Assembly (NCBI GenBank): GCA_015068705.1
Contig: SVJZ01000010.1
Coordinates: forward strand, 1 to 64,000
DNA length: 64,000 nucleotides
Reading direction: 5' to 3'
Origin: Oscillospiraceae bacterium
Lineage (GTDB): Bacteria; Bacillota; Clostridia; UMGS1810
The position numbers were made by a program, and so were the translations under genes. Under the pieces are notes generated by a model. That model had not been told where the DNA came from, did not search any database, and saw only the letters and a list, made by a program, of their open reading frames with translations. Of the stretch, positions 7,382 through 18,011 are shown in pieces (position 1 is the stretch's first letter; each line of letters begins with the position of its first letter).

Positions 7382-9184
7382 TTATGGCACAAATAGTGCA
7401 TATCCGTTTTGTTTGAGGGAACATTCTGTCCCTTCCAATTCACAATTTCCCGAAAGCACGCAGAGCATATCAGGAATTTCCAATCGGGCAAAGGAGTCTG
7501 CGCAATTAACCGCCGCCAGAATTCCGCCACGCCAAAAACAGACAAGTCCGTTTTCGGCACAGGCAATCCGGATATCCCCTGTGCGCAAATCAGCATACTC
7601 CTGTTTTACCGCTGCAAGGGTACGATGATGGGCAATGATGGTTTCGTCCGGGTTTTCCCAGGGAAAATACCCACGGTTGAAGGGGTCTTCGAACCCCTGT
7701 GCACCCGCCTCGTCCCCGTAATAAATGCAAGGCGCACCGGGCAGCACAAATTGCAAAAAGCTTGCGACAAATAGCCGCTCTCTTGCCATTTCATACTGCT
7801 TGGACGACAGACGAAACTCTGCCCTCTCTTCTCGGCTCATGGCATTTGCATCCACACCCGAAAGCAGAGTGAGCGCACGGGGTGTATCGTGGGTGGAAAG
7901 GCTATTGAGCAGGCAAGCAAGCACGGGCGCCGGATAGTGCTCGGCAATGGTCATCACCGTTTGGGAAAAGGCATGTGCATCCAGTCGTCCCATCACAAAA
8001 TCCAATATTGCCCCACGCCATGGATAGTTCATCACCGCATCCAGTTCGGGCTCAGAAAAGTAACTGCGCCGCACACCATAACTGATTTTATTGGACGCAT
8101 CCTCCCACACCTCACCTATCACCAACCCATCCGGCTTGCACGCCCGTACCCTTTCATGCAACCGGCGGATAAATTCATCCGGCAGCTCATCTGCCACATC
8201 CAACCGGTATCCATCTGCGCCCAGTGCCATCCAATGGGAAATCACGCTATTTTCCCCTTGAATGATATACTCTAAAAAACCTTCATTCAACTCATTGACA
8301 CAAGGGAGCGTGGGTATCCCCCACCATGCCGTATATTCGTGCGGCCATGCGCCAAACTGATACCAATCCCGATACGGAGAATGTTCGCAAGTATATGCTC
8401 CGTTTCCAAATCGCCCTTCCCGGTCAAAATACACACTGTCACTGCCGGTATGAGAAAACACGCCGTCCAAAATTATCTTCATTCCGTTTTGATGCGCCCG
8501 GGAACAAAGGGCGACAAAATCCTCCTCATTGCCCAGCATGGGGTCAATACGCATATAATCGGCAGTGTCGTAACGGTGGTTGGAAAACGCCATGAATATG
8601 GGATTGAGATAGATTGCCGTTACCCCCAAATCGAAAAGATAGGGTATTTTTTTGCAAATCCCCTTTAAGTTTCCGCCGTAAAATTCGTTGTTCCACACAC
8701 CATCATGTGGCTTGAAATCGGGTGTTTTGGTCACATCATCACACACGCGATAAGGGGTTAGTTTATCGGTGCAATCACAAATCCCCTCCCCATAAAACCG
8801 GTCGGGAAAAATCTGATAAAACACCGCACCCTGCCACTGTTTACCACCGCCCAAGCCGGTCGGATAGCAAGTAATCTGCCACTTTGCGCCACCATTGTCA
8901 AACACGCCCGATTCCTGTGCGCCGTCTATCTCAAACCAATAAAAATAAAGCCCTGTTTGCGAAAAGGCAAGAGAGATGGTATATCGTTCCACACCACAGT
9001 CCATTCCGCACCACGACATAGGATGCACTGTTGTTTCTTCGCCATCCCGTGCCAACATCAGACGTACCTCAAGCGGTGCATCCCGTCGGGATATTTCCAT
9101 GCTGATGCGGCACTCTTCCCCTTGCTCCACGCAACCAAACGGTTCTTTATACATCGTCGAATGACTGTCAAATTTAATTTTCAT
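7382..9184 (-). CDS. glycoside hydrolase family 13 alpha-glycosidase
   Basis: This 600-residue protein has an N-terminal beta-sandwich of about 115 residues, then a GH13 (beta/alpha)8 barrel and a short C-terminal beta domain. The four conserved regions are visible: ILDGVFSHTG, GYRLDVADEL (nucleophile Asp), GEVWEDAS (acid/base Glu) and LSTHDTPRA. The pattern resembles maltogenic amylase, neopullulanase or cyclomaltodextrinase. It has no signal peptide, so it should act in the cytoplasm on maltodextrins or debranched glycogen. The ATG at 9184 has a GGGGGAG site; the frame runs on to 9232 without support. It is the last gene of the glycogen operon, 54 bases after glgP, and could complement glgP in breakdown. 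Confidence 0.92.
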   Translation of the reverse strand: MKIKFDSHSTMYKEPFGCVEQGEECRISMEISRRDAPLEVRLMLARDGEETTVHPMSWCGMDCGVERYTISLAFSQTGLYFYWFEIDGAQESGVFDNGGAKWQITCYPTGLGGGKQWQGAVFYQIFPDRFYGEGICDCTDKLTPYRVCDDVTKTPDFKPHDGVWNNEFYGGNLKGICKKIPYLFDLGVTAIYLNPIFMAFSNHRYDTADYMRIDPMLGNEEDFVALCSRAHQNGMKIILDGVFSHTGSDSVYFDREGRFGNGAYTCEHSPYRDWYQFGAWPHEYTAWWGIPTLPCVNELNEGFLEYIIQGENSVISHWMALGADGYRLDVADELPDEFIRRLHERVRACKPDGLVIGEVWEDASNKISYGVRRSYFSEPELDAVMNYPWRGAILDFVMGRLDAHAFSQTVMTIAEHYPAPVLACLLNSLSTHDTPRALTLLSGVDANAMSREERAEFRLSSKQYEMARERLFVASFLQFVLPGAPCIYYGDEAGAQGFEDPFNRGYFPWENPDETIIAHHRTLAAVKQEYADLRTGDIRIACAENGLVCFWRGGILAAVNCADSFARLEIPDMLCVLSGNCELEGTECSLKQNGYALFVP

Positions 9185-9238
9185 GCTACTCCCCCTATAC
9201 CAAATGCGGCACAAGAATCTCTTGTGCCGCATCTCATG

Positions 9239-11659
9239 TCAATATTTATTGATGTTCCATATTTTGTTGCAATACTCCTTAATTGCCCGATCGGCAGAAA
9301 ACACGCCCGCCTGTGCGATATTGACCAGCGACATGGAATTGAACTTGCTCCGATTGGTATACACGGTGCCTGCAAGGTCTTGCGCCCGGGCATAGTCATC
9401 AAAATCTGCCAGTGTCATAAATGGATCTGCCACTCCGAACCGATCGGTTAAAAGTGCATCGCGGATATCGTCAAACCTTGCACCCAGCACACCTGAGGTA
9501 AGCATGGAAAGTACCCGTGCAAGTGCAGGACTTCGGTCTACAAATTCTTGCGGTCGGTAACCACGCTGCCACAGTGCCTCCACCCCATCTGCATCCATGC
9601 CAAACAAAAACATATTTTCTCTGCCCACCTGACGGAAAATTTCCACATTTGCGCCATCCATGGTGCCGATGGTCACTGCACCGTTTATCATCAGTTTCAT
9701 ATTTCCGGTGCCGGATGCCTCCTTGCCCGCAACCGAAATCTGCTCCGAAAGCTCTGCCGCAGGGATGATAAGCTCTGCCAGCGATACCTTGTAGTCCTCC
9801 AAAAATACCACTTTGAGTTTTCCGTTTACGGCAGGATCGGAATTGACCAGATTGGCAACCGCCACAATCAGGCGGATGACCTGTTTTGCCATCAGATAAC
9901 CTGAGGATGCCTTTGCGGCAAACAAAAATGTGCGGGGTGTCATCTCCACATCCGGATTATCCTTAATGGTGTTATACAGATGCAGGATGTGAAGTGCATT
10001 CAAAAGCTGACGCTTGTATTCGTGCAATCGCTTAATCTGCACATCAAACATGGAGTTGGGGTCAACGGAAATTCCATTTGCCTGCACAATATAATTTGCC
10101 AGACGTTTTTTGTTTTCCAGTTTGATTTTCTCAAGCTCTGCGTGTACCTGTTTGTCATCTTTATACTTCATCAGGTCGGAAAGCCGCTCTGCATTTTCGA
10201 TAAATTCATGCCCAATCAGACCTTTGAGCAGCTCTGTCAAAGCCGGATTTGCCTGACACAACCATCTGCGATAGGCAATGCCGTTGGTTACATTGGTAAA
10301 TTTCTCGGGCGCGATATAAAAATAATCCTTAAAAATGCTCTTGGTCAGAATTTCGCTATGCAGTGCAGACACTCCGTTTACCGCATGACAACAGCACAGA
10401 CAAAGATTTGCCATACGCACCTCGTTATTTGCCACCACAAGCATATAGGCAATTTTTCTGTCGTCATCATGGTAAACCTTGCGTAAATCCTCTTCCAAAC
10501 GGCGGTTAATCTCGCATACAATCTGCCAGATACGAGGCATAATTCCTGCAAAAATGCTTGCAGGCCACCGTTCCAGCGCCTCGCTCATTACCGTGTGATT
10601 GGTGTAGGTCAGTGTGCGGCAGGTGATATCCCACGCCGCATCCCAACTATATCCATGTTCGTCCATCAGGATACGCATCAATTCTGGTACACAAAGTGCA
10701 GGGTGGGTGTCGTTGATGTGGATCGCCGCCTTATCCGGCAGTGTATCCAATGAGCCGTGTCTTCGCAGATGGGTTTTTATGATGGATTGCACCGATGCCG
10801 AAACCAGTACATACTGTTGCTTTAATCGCAGTATTTTTCCCTCGGTGTGATCATCTGCCGGATAAAGCACTTTGGAAATCACTTCTGCACGGGTGTTTTC
10901 TTCCAATGCTTTGGCATATTCGCCCCGAGAAAACGCCGACATATCCAGGCTTTTGGGTGCCTTTGCACTCCAGAGCACCAGTTTGTTTACCGCATCGGAC
11001 GAATACCCCGAAATCATCATGTCATACGGCACTGCAATTACCGTATCATAATCCACATGGTTGGGTTGGTAATTGCCGTTTTGGTCGCATCCACCCTCTA
11101 TTCTGCCGCCCAACCGCACCTCATAGGATTCGTCCGTTCTCGGATTGAGCCACACATCACCCCGTTCCAGCCAGTCATCGGGAAACTCCATCTGCCATCC
11201 ATCGATAATTTTCTGGCGGAAAATGCCAAACTCATAGCGGATGGAAAAACCGGTAATTGGTAGTCCCAACGTAGTTGCCGAATCCATATAACAAGATGCA
11301 AGACGCCCCAGACCGCCATTGCCAAGTCCTGCATCCGGCTCCATCTCATAGAGTTCTTCCAACGTAATGCCGTGTTGCCTTAGAATGTTTGCAAATATTG
11401 CCTCCATCCCGAGATTATGCAGGTTGTTTTTCAAAGACGTCCCCACCAGAAATTCCATGGACATATAATAAACCTGCTTTTCTCCCGTTTCGGCAAATTT
11501 CTTGTGAAAATCACGCCGTTTTTTCATCAAAATGTTGCGCACCACCATGCAGACAATCTTATAAACCTGCTGCTTGGTGGCATCCGACAGATAGCAGCCA
11601 AAGGTGCGCGAGCTCTCGCTATTGAGCATCATGAGTATGTTTTCTTTTCGTAATTTCAA
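9239..11659 (-). CDS. glgP: glycogen/alpha-glucan phosphorylase
   Basis: This 806-residue GT35 enzyme releases glucose 1-phosphate from alpha-1,4-glucan ends. YMSMEFLVG and EPDAGLGNGGLGRLA are near the N terminus. The PLP lysine motif EASGTGNMKLMINGA is near residue 650, followed by GTMDGANVEI. Length is normal for the bacterial family. The predicted start is TTG at 11659 with GGAAGG eight bases upstream. It lies 49 bases after glgA and 54 bases before the GH13 gene, in the glycogen operon. Having synthesis and breakdown genes in one transcript implies post-transcriptional or allosteric control of flux. Confidence 0.97.
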   Translation of the reverse strand: MKLRKENILMMLNSESSRTFGCYLSDATKQQVYKIVCMVVRNILMKKRRDFHKKFAETGEKQVYYMSMEFLVGTSLKNNLHNLGMEAIFANILRQHGITLEELYEMEPDAGLGNGGLGRLASCYMDSATTLGLPITGFSIRYEFGIFRQKIIDGWQMEFPDDWLERGDVWLNPRTDESYEVRLGGRIEGGCDQNGNYQPNHVDYDTVIAVPYDMMISGYSSDAVNKLVLWSAKAPKSLDMSAFSRGEYAKALEENTRAEVISKVLYPADDHTEGKILRLKQQYVLVSASVQSIIKTHLRRHGSLDTLPDKAAIHINDTHPALCVPELMRILMDEHGYSWDAAWDITCRTLTYTNHTVMSEALERWPASIFAGIMPRIWQIVCEINRRLEEDLRKVYHDDDRKIAYMLVVANNEVRMANLCLCCCHAVNGVSALHSEILTKSIFKDYFYIAPEKFTNVTNGIAYRRWLCQANPALTELLKGLIGHEFIENAERLSDLMKYKDDKQVHAELEKIKLENKKRLANYIVQANGISVDPNSMFDVQIKRLHEYKRQLLNALHILHLYNTIKDNPDVEMTPRTFLFAAKASSGYLMAKQVIRLIVAVANLVNSDPAVNGKLKVVFLEDYKVSLAELIIPAAELSEQISVAGKEASGTGNMKLMINGAVTIGTMDGANVEIFRQVGRENMFLFGMDADGVEALWQRGYRPQEFVDRSPALARVLSMLTSGVLGARFDDIRDALLTDRFGVADPFMTLADFDDYARAQDLAGTVYTNRSKFNSMSLVNIAQAGVFSADRAIKEYCNKIWNINKY

Positions 11660-11708
11660 AATTCAATCCTTCCTTTCTTTCGGTTGTATAACGGCAGAAA
11701 TCTGCCAA

Positions 11709-13121
11709 TCAAAGTATACTCTCATACAGGCGCAGATATTCCTCTGCCGGTCCTTTCCAACCATAATCGGCAGACATAATCTGCCCTATCACCTGTTCAC
11801 GGGCGACTCCGTCATGGTAAAAGGTAAGTGCGCGGTTGAGCGCGTCCAGCATATCGTGCGCATTGAATGCTTTGAAGGTAAATCCTGCCCCTTCAAGTGT
11901 TTGAGTATTGAGTGGTGGTACCGTGTCCACCAGTCCGCCCGTTTCACGAACAATGGGAATGGTGCCGTAGCGCATGGCAATCATCTGTGACAAGCCGCAC
12001 GGCTCACTTTTAGATGGCATGAGGAAGAAATCTGCCCCTGCGTAGAGTCTGTTTGCAAGTGCCCCATCAAAGGTGATATTTGCCGAAAAACGGTCGGGAT
12101 TGTGCCACGCCATATCACGGAACAACCGCTCAAATCGTTCCTCGCCCGTTCCCAGTACCACAAACTGAATCTGGTAACGGGACAATTCTTCCGCTACATA
12201 TTCCACCAATTCCAACCCCTTGTGCGACACCAAACGGCTGATCATGGCAACCATAGGAATATCCGCATTTTGTGGCAATCCAAGCTGCGCTTGCAGTGCG
12301 AGCTTATTTTTCTTTTTCCCACTAATGTCTTGTGCACAATAGTTTGCATCCAGTGCCGAGTCGGTGGATGGGTCAAAAACGCTGGTATTGATGCCATTTA
12401 CAATGCCGGACAATTTGTGTGCATTTCGCCCAAGCACACTCTCCAACCCGTGCGCAAAATATGCGTGCCGTATCTCATGGGAATAGGTGCGCGACACGGT
12501 GGTAACACGGTCGGCAAGCTCAATGCCGCATTTCATGAAATTGACCATTCCGTCATGATCTGCCGCACCACGCCAATCCTCCGAAAGCCCCAGTACATTC
12601 TGCAAAAAATTCCCCGGTGCCTTTCCCTGATATTCAATATTGTGTATGGTAAATACCGTCCTTACCTGCGGATACCAATCATACGCCTTTAAAAAAAGCG
12701 GTATCAACCCCGTCTGCCAATCGTTACAATGGATGATATCCGGCACAAAACCGATATGCGACAGACACTCAATTACCGCCTTGCAAAAATAGGCATACCG
12801 TTCCCCGTCATCATAGTTTCCATATGCGCCATCACGGTAAAAATAGTATTCATTATCAATAAAATAATAAGTTACGCCATCCCACATGGCACGAAACACG
12901 CCCACATGGAGAGAGCGCCAGGAAAGCATCATGCCAAAACTTGTTACAAATTCCAGTTCAAACGAAGGATTGTCCTTGATGGATTTATAATACGGCAGCA
13001 TCACACATACCTCTACCCCCTCCCGACTCGAAAGGGCGGCAGGCAACGCCTGGGACACATCTCCCAGACCGCCCGTTTTGATAAATGGTGCTGCTTCGCT
13101 GGTTACATACAGTATTTTCAT
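11709..13121 (-). CDS. glgA: glycogen synthase (ADP-glucose)
   Basis: This 470-residue GT5 enzyme adds glucose from ADP-glucose to the growing chain. The N-terminal KTGGLGDV loop that binds ADP-glucose is present, as is the C-terminal MPSKSEPCGLSQMIAMRYG region with the conserved EPCG motif. Two Rossmann domains give the expected GT-B length. The ATG at 13121 has a GGAGAA site. It follows glgD by 21 bases and precedes glgP by 49 bases. Its substrate is supplied by the GlgC/GlgD pair encoded upstream. Confidence 0.97.
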   Translation of the reverse strand: MKILYVTSEAAPFIKTGGLGDVSQALPAALSSREGVEVCVMLPYYKSIKDNPSFELEFVTSFGMMLSWRSLHVGVFRAMWDGVTYYFIDNEYYFYRDGAYGNYDDGERYAYFCKAVIECLSHIGFVPDIIHCNDWQTGLIPLFLKAYDWYPQVRTVFTIHNIEYQGKAPGNFLQNVLGLSEDWRGAADHDGMVNFMKCGIELADRVTTVSRTYSHEIRHAYFAHGLESVLGRNAHKLSGIVNGINTSVFDPSTDSALDANYCAQDISGKKKNKLALQAQLGLPQNADIPMVAMISRLVSHKGLELVEYVAEELSRYQIQFVVLGTGEERFERLFRDMAWHNPDRFSANITFDGALANRLYAGADFFLMPSKSEPCGLSQMIAMRYGTIPIVRETGGLVDTVPPLNTQTLEGAGFTFKAFNAHDMLDALNRALTFYHDGVAREQVIGQIMSADYGWKGPAEEYLRLYESIL

Positions 13122-13142
13122 GTTTTTCTCCTTATGATGATG

Positions 13143-14258
13143 TCAAATTACTCTGCGTTTATTGATGACCGCAGGAGCTGTCATTGCACCGGACAGGAAG
13201 GTGTCTTCGGATATGGTAACCTCCTTGTCCAGTATCACGCAATTTAACTCTGCGCCACGTTTGATGTGCGACCCCTGCATGATCACACAGTTTCGCACCT
13301 TTGCGCCTGCCTCGATGGTTACATCACGGAAAATAACCGAATTTTCAGCCTCGCCCTCTATGGTGCACCCGTCTGCAATCAGGCAATCATCTACCTTGGC
13401 TTGTGTGCCATAGTAAGTGGGCACCTCATCACGCACCTTGGTATAAATAGGTGCATTGGAATTGAAAATTTCACTGCGTACCGATTCCTTCATCAGACGA
13501 AGATTATTTTTAAAATAGCTGGCAATATCCTCGTTGCGCAGGATAATCCGTCCAAATTCGTATACGCCGATTTCTATGGTGCCATTGATAAATTCCCGTT
13601 GGATGTAGTCCTTTTCGAAATGGAAAAATCCGTGCGCTACACGATCCTCCACCACATGGATAAGTTTTTCTTTTTCCATCACAAACATACCCATCGAACC
13701 GTAAAGCTTTTTGTCTGCCTCGCATCCGGTCAGCACATCGGTTACCACATTCCCGTTCATCCGAAAGGCAAGGTCTCTTCTTTCTCCGGCAAACGTGGGA
13801 GCGGCACGATTGCAAACAACCGTAACATCCACTCCGCTTGCAACATGAGATTCCAGTACATCCTCGTAATCGATATTACATATCACGGTAGAATCGGATA
13901 GCACCACATATTTTGCCGGTGTGCGATACAAAAATTGAAGTGCACACGCCATCGCCTCGATTTTCCCCCGATAAACGGTGGAGTGTCCTGTCGAAAAAGG
14001 CGGAATGATATAAAGTCCGCCGTTTTTTCGGTTTAAATCCCACTCGGTACATGAGCCGAGATGATCCATGAGTGATTGGTAGTTGTATTTGGTCACCACG
14101 CCAACTGCTGAAATTCCCGAATTCACCATATTGGAAAGGGCAAAATCAATCTGCCGGTAGCGTCCGCCAAACGGCAGTGAAGCAACCGTGCGATGTCTGG
14201 TGAGATCCCCCATGGTGTCATCATAAATATTGGAAAAAATAATTCCTGCAAGTTTCAA
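13143..14258 (-). CDS. glgD: glucose-1-phosphate adenylyltransferase regulatory subunit GlgD
   Basis: This 371-residue protein is a homologue of ADP-glucose pyrophosphorylase with an N-terminal nucleotidyltransferase domain and a C-terminal left-handed beta-helix of hexapeptide repeats. The G-rich nucleotide loop of GlgC is replaced by IIFSNIYDD, so it is probably not catalytic by itself. In Firmicutes GlgD pairs with GlgC and raises its activity. The likely start is TTG at 14258 with GGAGGTG upstream. It lies 15 bases after glgC. Seeing both genes together supports a heteromeric enzyme. Confidence 0.95.
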   Translation of the reverse strand: MKLAGIIFSNIYDDTMGDLTRHRTVASLPFGGRYRQIDFALSNMVNSGISAVGVVTKYNYQSLMDHLGSCTEWDLNRKNGGLYIIPPFSTGHSTVYRGKIEAMACALQFLYRTPAKYVVLSDSTVICNIDYEDVLESHVASGVDVTVVCNRAAPTFAGERRDLAFRMNGNVVTDVLTGCEADKKLYGSMGMFVMEKEKLIHVVEDRVAHGFFHFEKDYIQREFINGTIEIGVYEFGRIILRNEDIASYFKNNLRLMKESVRSEIFNSNAPIYTKVRDEVPTYYGTQAKVDDCLIADGCTIEGEAENSVIFRDVTIEAGAKVRNCVIMQGSHIKRGAELNCVILDKEVTISEDTFLSGAMTAPAVINKRRVI

Positions 14259-14273
14259 AACAGTACACCTCCC

Positions 14274-15449
14274 TTATTGTGCGGCATTGTATATTACCTG
14301 CCCGTCCTTAATACGCCGTCGGCTCCCAACCACACTGATAGAAAGCCCTTCCTGCCCCTTCGCTCCGATTCGTGCGCCCTTGCCGATGCGGGTGTTTTCC
14401 CCTACAATGGCATACTCCACCAGGGCGTCTGCCTCAATCACGGCATTTGGCATAATGACGCTATCCTTTACCACCGCATGTTCGGCAATGGTACACCCAG
14501 TTGAAATGATGGAATTGATTACCGTACCGCGCACCGTGCTTCCCTCTGCCACCAACGAGTGCTCAATGGTTGCACTTTTACCGATTAAACTGCACGGGTT
14601 GGCATAGTTTCGGGCATAAATGCGAAAGGTATCATCATCCAGATGAAAAGGCACATTTTCATCCAGCAAATCCATATTTGCCTGCCAGAGCGACTCGATG
14701 GTACCTACGTCCTTCCAGTAGCCGTCAAATGCATACGCAAATAAGTTTCTGCCGTCTGCAAGCAATTTGGGTATCACATCCTTGCCGAAATCATTGGTGG
14801 AATCGGCATCCAGCTCATCTTCAATCAGATAATCTTTGAGTAGCCTCCAATTGAATATATAAATTCCCATGGACGCTTTGGTACTCTTGGGCTTTTCGGG
14901 CTTTTCCTCAAATTCAAATATACTGCCGTCCTCCCGGGTATTCATAATTCCAAATCGGGATGCCTCTTCCAATGGTACCTCACGAACTGCAATGGTGCAT
15001 TCCGCATTTTTCTCCTTGTGATAATCCAACATCTGCGAATAGTCCATCCGGTAAATATGATCGCCCGACAAAACCAACACATATTCGGGATTAAACTGCT
15101 TGATAAAATGGATATTCTGAAAAATCGCATTTGCCGTTCCCTTATACCACTCGGACTTTTCACTTCCGGCATAAGGCGGCAACACATGCGCCCCGCCAAA
15201 ATTATGATTGAGGCTCCAGGGCTGTCCGTTTCCGATGTAGGCATTTAACTCCAATGGCTGATACTGGGTTAAAATCCCCACCGTGTCCAGCCCTGAATTG
15301 ACGCAGTTTGACAGGGTAAAATCAATAATCCGGTATTTTCCGCCAAACGGCACTGCCGGTTTTGCGGTTTTTTCGGTGAGCACTTTGAGTCTGCTCCCCT
15401 GACCGCCTGCCAATAGCATTGCGACACATTCCTTGCGTCTGTTGATCAC
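14274..15449 (-). CDS. glgC: glucose-1-phosphate adenylyltransferase catalytic subunit
   Basis: This 391-residue enzyme makes ADP-glucose from ATP and glucose 1-phosphate, the committed step of glycogen synthesis. The N-terminal [14 protein letters not shown] nucleotide loop is intact, as are [13 protein letters not shown] and the sugar-phosphate site [12 protein letters not shown]-terminal beta-helix carries imperfect hexapeptides. Its GTG start overlaps the glgB stop by four bases (GTGA), which implies translational coupling. It precedes glgD by 15 bases. Confidence 0.97.
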   Translation of the reverse strand: MINRRKECVAMLLAGGQGSRLKVLTEKTAKPAVPFGGKYRIIDFTLSNCVNSGLDTVGILTQYQPLELNAYIGNGQPWSLNHNFGGAHVLPPYAGSEKSEWYKGTANAIFQNIHFIKQFNPEYVLVLSGDHIYRMDYSQMLDYHKEKNAECTIAVREVPLEEASRFGIMNTREDGSIFEFEEKPEKPKSTKASMGIYIFNWRLLKDYLIEDELDADSTNDFGKDVIPKLLADGRNLFAYAFDGYWKDVGTIESLWQANMDLLDENVPFHLDDDTFRIYARNYANPCSLIGKSATIEHSLVAEGSTVRGTVINSIISTGCTIAEHAVVKDSVIMPNAVIEADALVEYAIVGENTRIGKGARIGAKGQEGLSISVVGSRRRIKDGQVIYNAAQ

Positions 15450-17380
15450 TTTTGTCCCTTCCCTTCTATGATGATGGTCTTTTTTGGTTGCTCCTGTTGC
15501 TTTTTTCGATAAAAGAGTGCAGATAACGGCGGTAGGGTAATTGCCACGCTCTGCTCATAACCATGCTGCTCTGTCCGAACGCTTTCTACCGTATCAAGCG
15601 CCTCTCCTCTTCCACCATAACGGATATCGTCACTGGAAAATATCAGTGCATACTCCCCTTCTTCGGGCACACCAATCACATAGTTCTCCCGTTTCACCGG
15701 GCAAAAATTGCAAATTGCAATCACTTCACCGCCCTTTTTATCAATCCGCCGCCACGCAGTAATGCTCTGGGCAAAGTCATCGTGGCAAATCCACGAAAAT
15801 CCATTCCAATCGCTATCGTTTTCCCACAGTGCCGGCTCTTCCATATAAAATAGATTCAGCTCCCGCACATACTCCTGCATCTGCTTATGACGGGGATAAT
15901 CCAGCAAAAGCCAGTCCAACCCTTTGGAAAAATCCCACTCGATAAACTGGGCAAATTCATCCCCCATAAAGGTCAATTTTTTCCCCGGATGTGCCATCAT
16001 ATATCCATAAAACACCCGTAAATTGGCAAATTTGTCATCATATTCGCCGGGCATTTTTCCAATCATGGACGCCTTGCCATGCACCACCTCATCATGCGAC
16101 AGGGGTAATACATAGTTTTCGGAAAATGCGTATGTGAGCGAAAAGGTCAGATTGCGGTGCTTATGCTTTCGAATGAGCGGGTCGGCACGCATATAATCGA
16201 GCATATCGTTCATCCAACCCATATTCCATTTAAAGTTAAACCCCAGTCCGCCATCATATCCGGGCTTTGTCACCATGGGAAATGCGGTGGATTCCTCGGC
16301 AATCATCAACGCCGATGGAAAGCGGGAAAACACTGCGGTATTGAGTCTTCGCAAAAACGAAATTGCTTCCAGATTGATATTCTCCCCGTAAATATTGGGT
16401 CGCCATGCACCACCCTGCTTTCCGTAATCGAGATAGAGCATGGATGCCACTGCATCCACCCTCAACCCATCGACATGGTAACAATCCATCCAATAAAGTG
16501 CGTTGGAAATGAGAAAACTCATCACCTCGCCCCTGCCGTAATCAAAAATACGGGTATTCCAATCGGGATGCTCATTTTTTAAGGGGTCATCATACTCATA
16601 GCAACACGCCCCGTCAAATTCATACAACCCATTTTCATCCTTAGGAAAATGAGCTGCCACCCAATCAAGAATCACCCCAATGCCTGCCTGGTGACATTTG
16701 TCCACAAATGCCATAAAATCATGCGGCGTGCCATAACGGGAGGTGGGTGCGTAATACCCCGTTACCTGATATCCCCATGACGGGTCAAACGGATACTCGC
16801 TCACCGGCATAAGCTCGATGTGGGTATAGCCCATGGATTTCACATAGGGCACCAGTACATCCGCAAGAGAAGCATAATTGTAGTAATCTCCGTTTTCTTT
16901 CCGTTTCCACGAGCCAAGGTGAAGCTCATAAATATTCATGGGCGAGGATAAATGCCGACACTCTGCAAGTGCCCTTTGATACATCGCATCTCCCCACTCA
17001 TATCCGCCCACATCATACAATTTACTCGCCGTTCCGGGCGGTGTTTCCATATGAAATCCAAACGGGTCGCTTTTGAGTACCACCCTCCCGTCCGGACGCA
17101 GGATGGCATATTTATAGGCATCATACACCTGCATATCATTGCACACGCATTCCCAGATTCCATGCAAGCGGCTTGTCATGGCAACGCCATTTTCTGCCGA
17201 CCAACCACAAAAATCACCCACCAGATGCACACATCTTGCATGCGGTGCCCACACACGAAATCGCCATGTTCCGTCCCCCATGGGATGTGCACCAAAATAC
17301 TGATATCCATCGGTCATTTCACCGGCGCAAAACAAATCTTCGGGCGTCCGTTCCAAATGCATATTACTTTCTTTATCCAA
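15446..17380 (-). CDS. glgB: 1,4-alpha-glucan branching enzyme
   Basis: This 644-residue GH13 branching enzyme introduces alpha-1,6 branches into glycogen. An N-terminal CBM48-like domain (residues about 25-110) precedes the barrel, where [13 protein letters not shown] holds the nucleophile, AEESTAFP the acid/base and [12 protein letters not shown] the transition-state Asp. It is the first gene of the operon. The chosen start is TTG at 17380 with a strong GGAGGGG site; an in-frame ATG six codons further in is possible. I found no convincing promoter in the 230 bases upstream, although the gene must be transcribed from that region. Confidence 0.96.
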   Translation of the reverse strand: MDKESNMHLERTPEDLFCAGEMTDGYQYFGAHPMGDGTWRFRVWAPHARCVHLVGDFCGWSAENGVAMTSRLHGIWECVCNDMQVYDAYKYAILRPDGRVVLKSDPFGFHMETPPGTASKLYDVGGYEWGDAMYQRALAECRHLSSPMNIYELHLGSWKRKENGDYYNYASLADVLVPYVKSMGYTHIELMPVSEYPFDPSWGYQVTGYYAPTSRYGTPHDFMAFVDKCHQAGIGVILDWVAAHFPKDENGLYEFDGACCYEYDDPLKNEHPDWNTRIFDYGRGEVMSFLISNALYWMDCYHVDGLRVDAVASMLYLDYGKQGGAWRPNIYGENINLEAISFLRRLNTAVFSRFPSALMIAEESTAFPMVTKPGYDGGLGFNFKWNMGWMNDMLDYMRADPLIRKHKHRNLTFSLTYAFSENYVLPLSHDEVVHGKASMIGKMPGEYDDKFANLRVFYGYMMAHPGKKLTFMGDEFAQFIEWDFSKGLDWLLLDYPRHKQMQEYVRELNLFYMEEPALWENDSDWNGFSWICHDDFAQSITAWRRIDKKGGEVIAICNFCPVKRENYVIGVPEEGEYALIFSSDDIRYGGRGEALDTVESVRTEQHGYEQSVAITLPPLSALFYRKKQQEQPKKTIIIEGKGQK

Positions 17381-17542
17381 GGTAACCCCTCCGTATTATG
17401 CTCATTTTCTCATCATATGCGGATATAATAAATCATATTCGTCCCCTATCACATTTATGTCCGGTTTTTATATCCGTATTATGCCCGTTTTACGGCAATT
17501 ATTTCTGCCCGAATGCAATCACTTTTTTAAAATAGGTCTGTC

Positions 17543-17569
17543 ACATCTTTTTTCTGACTGCATATGATA
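17543..17569 (+). promoter_or_regulatory. sigma-K-type promoter of the cysteine-rich protein
   Basis: AC (17543-17544), 16 bases, then CATATGATA (17561-17569) fits the sigma-K consensus AC-N16-CATAnnnTA exactly. The predicted start is about 38 bases before the ATG at 17614. Sigma-K drives late mother-cell genes, many of them spore coat genes. Confidence 0.55.
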
Positions 17570-17613
17570 AACTACGGGAAAATTCCCGAAAAAATGACAA
17601 AGGAGAATGACTC

Positions 17614-17925
17614 ATGTGTACAAATTATCATGGATGCAAACGCAGATGCAGATGTGCGCGCAACCTTACCGACAATATCGCATATATGCGCACCAGGAGG
17701 GTACTGGTAAACGACCTGGAAGCAGCAAACAACAACGGATGCGGATGCTCCTGCGGGTGCTGCTGCGAATGTGCGGACGACACATCCTGCAACAACGCAG
17801 ACAGCGCGTATGATTACGGGTATGGCTATGATTACGGGTGTGGATGTGACCATTCCGACACCAGCGTTGCAGAGGGCAGCGCCCGTTATGCAGAACTTTT
17901 TAACAACTGCGAAACCTGCCGTTAA
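17614..17925 (+). CDS. small cysteine-rich protein, candidate spore coat component
   Basis: This 103-residue protein contains 16 cysteines. Four lie in the basic N terminus, a dense core has GCGCSCGCCCEC (42-53), and two CxC or CxxC pairs follow (76/78, 99/102). A Tyr/Gly/Asp-rich stretch (about 64-75) separates the clusters. It has no signal peptide or membrane segment. An AAAGGAG site precedes the ATG and a sigma-K-type promoter lies upstream. Cysteine-rich and tyrosine-rich composition with late mother-cell control is typical of cross-linked coat or crust proteins. A metal-binding role is an alternative. I recognise no named family, so the coat assignment is inference from composition and promoter. 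Confidence 0.8.
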   Translation: MCTNYHGCKRRCRCARNLTDNIAYMRTRRVLVNDLEAANNNGCGCSCGCCCECADDTSCNNADSAYDYGYGYDYGCGCDHSDTSVAEGSARYAELFNNCETCR

Positions 17926-17964
17926 ACCAAAAAGCACCTCCACAAAACGAAGATGCCTATATCA

Positions 17965-18004
17965 AAAGAGCCGCCATGCTTTTACAGCACGGCGGCTCTT
18001 TTCT
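17965..18004. terminator. bidirectional terminator
   Basis: AAGAGCCGCC and GGCGGCTCTT arms (17966-18000) are flanked by A and T runs on both sides. It serves the cysteine-rich gene on plus and the glycosylase gene on minus. Confidence 0.85.
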
Positions 18005-18011
18005 ATTTTGT

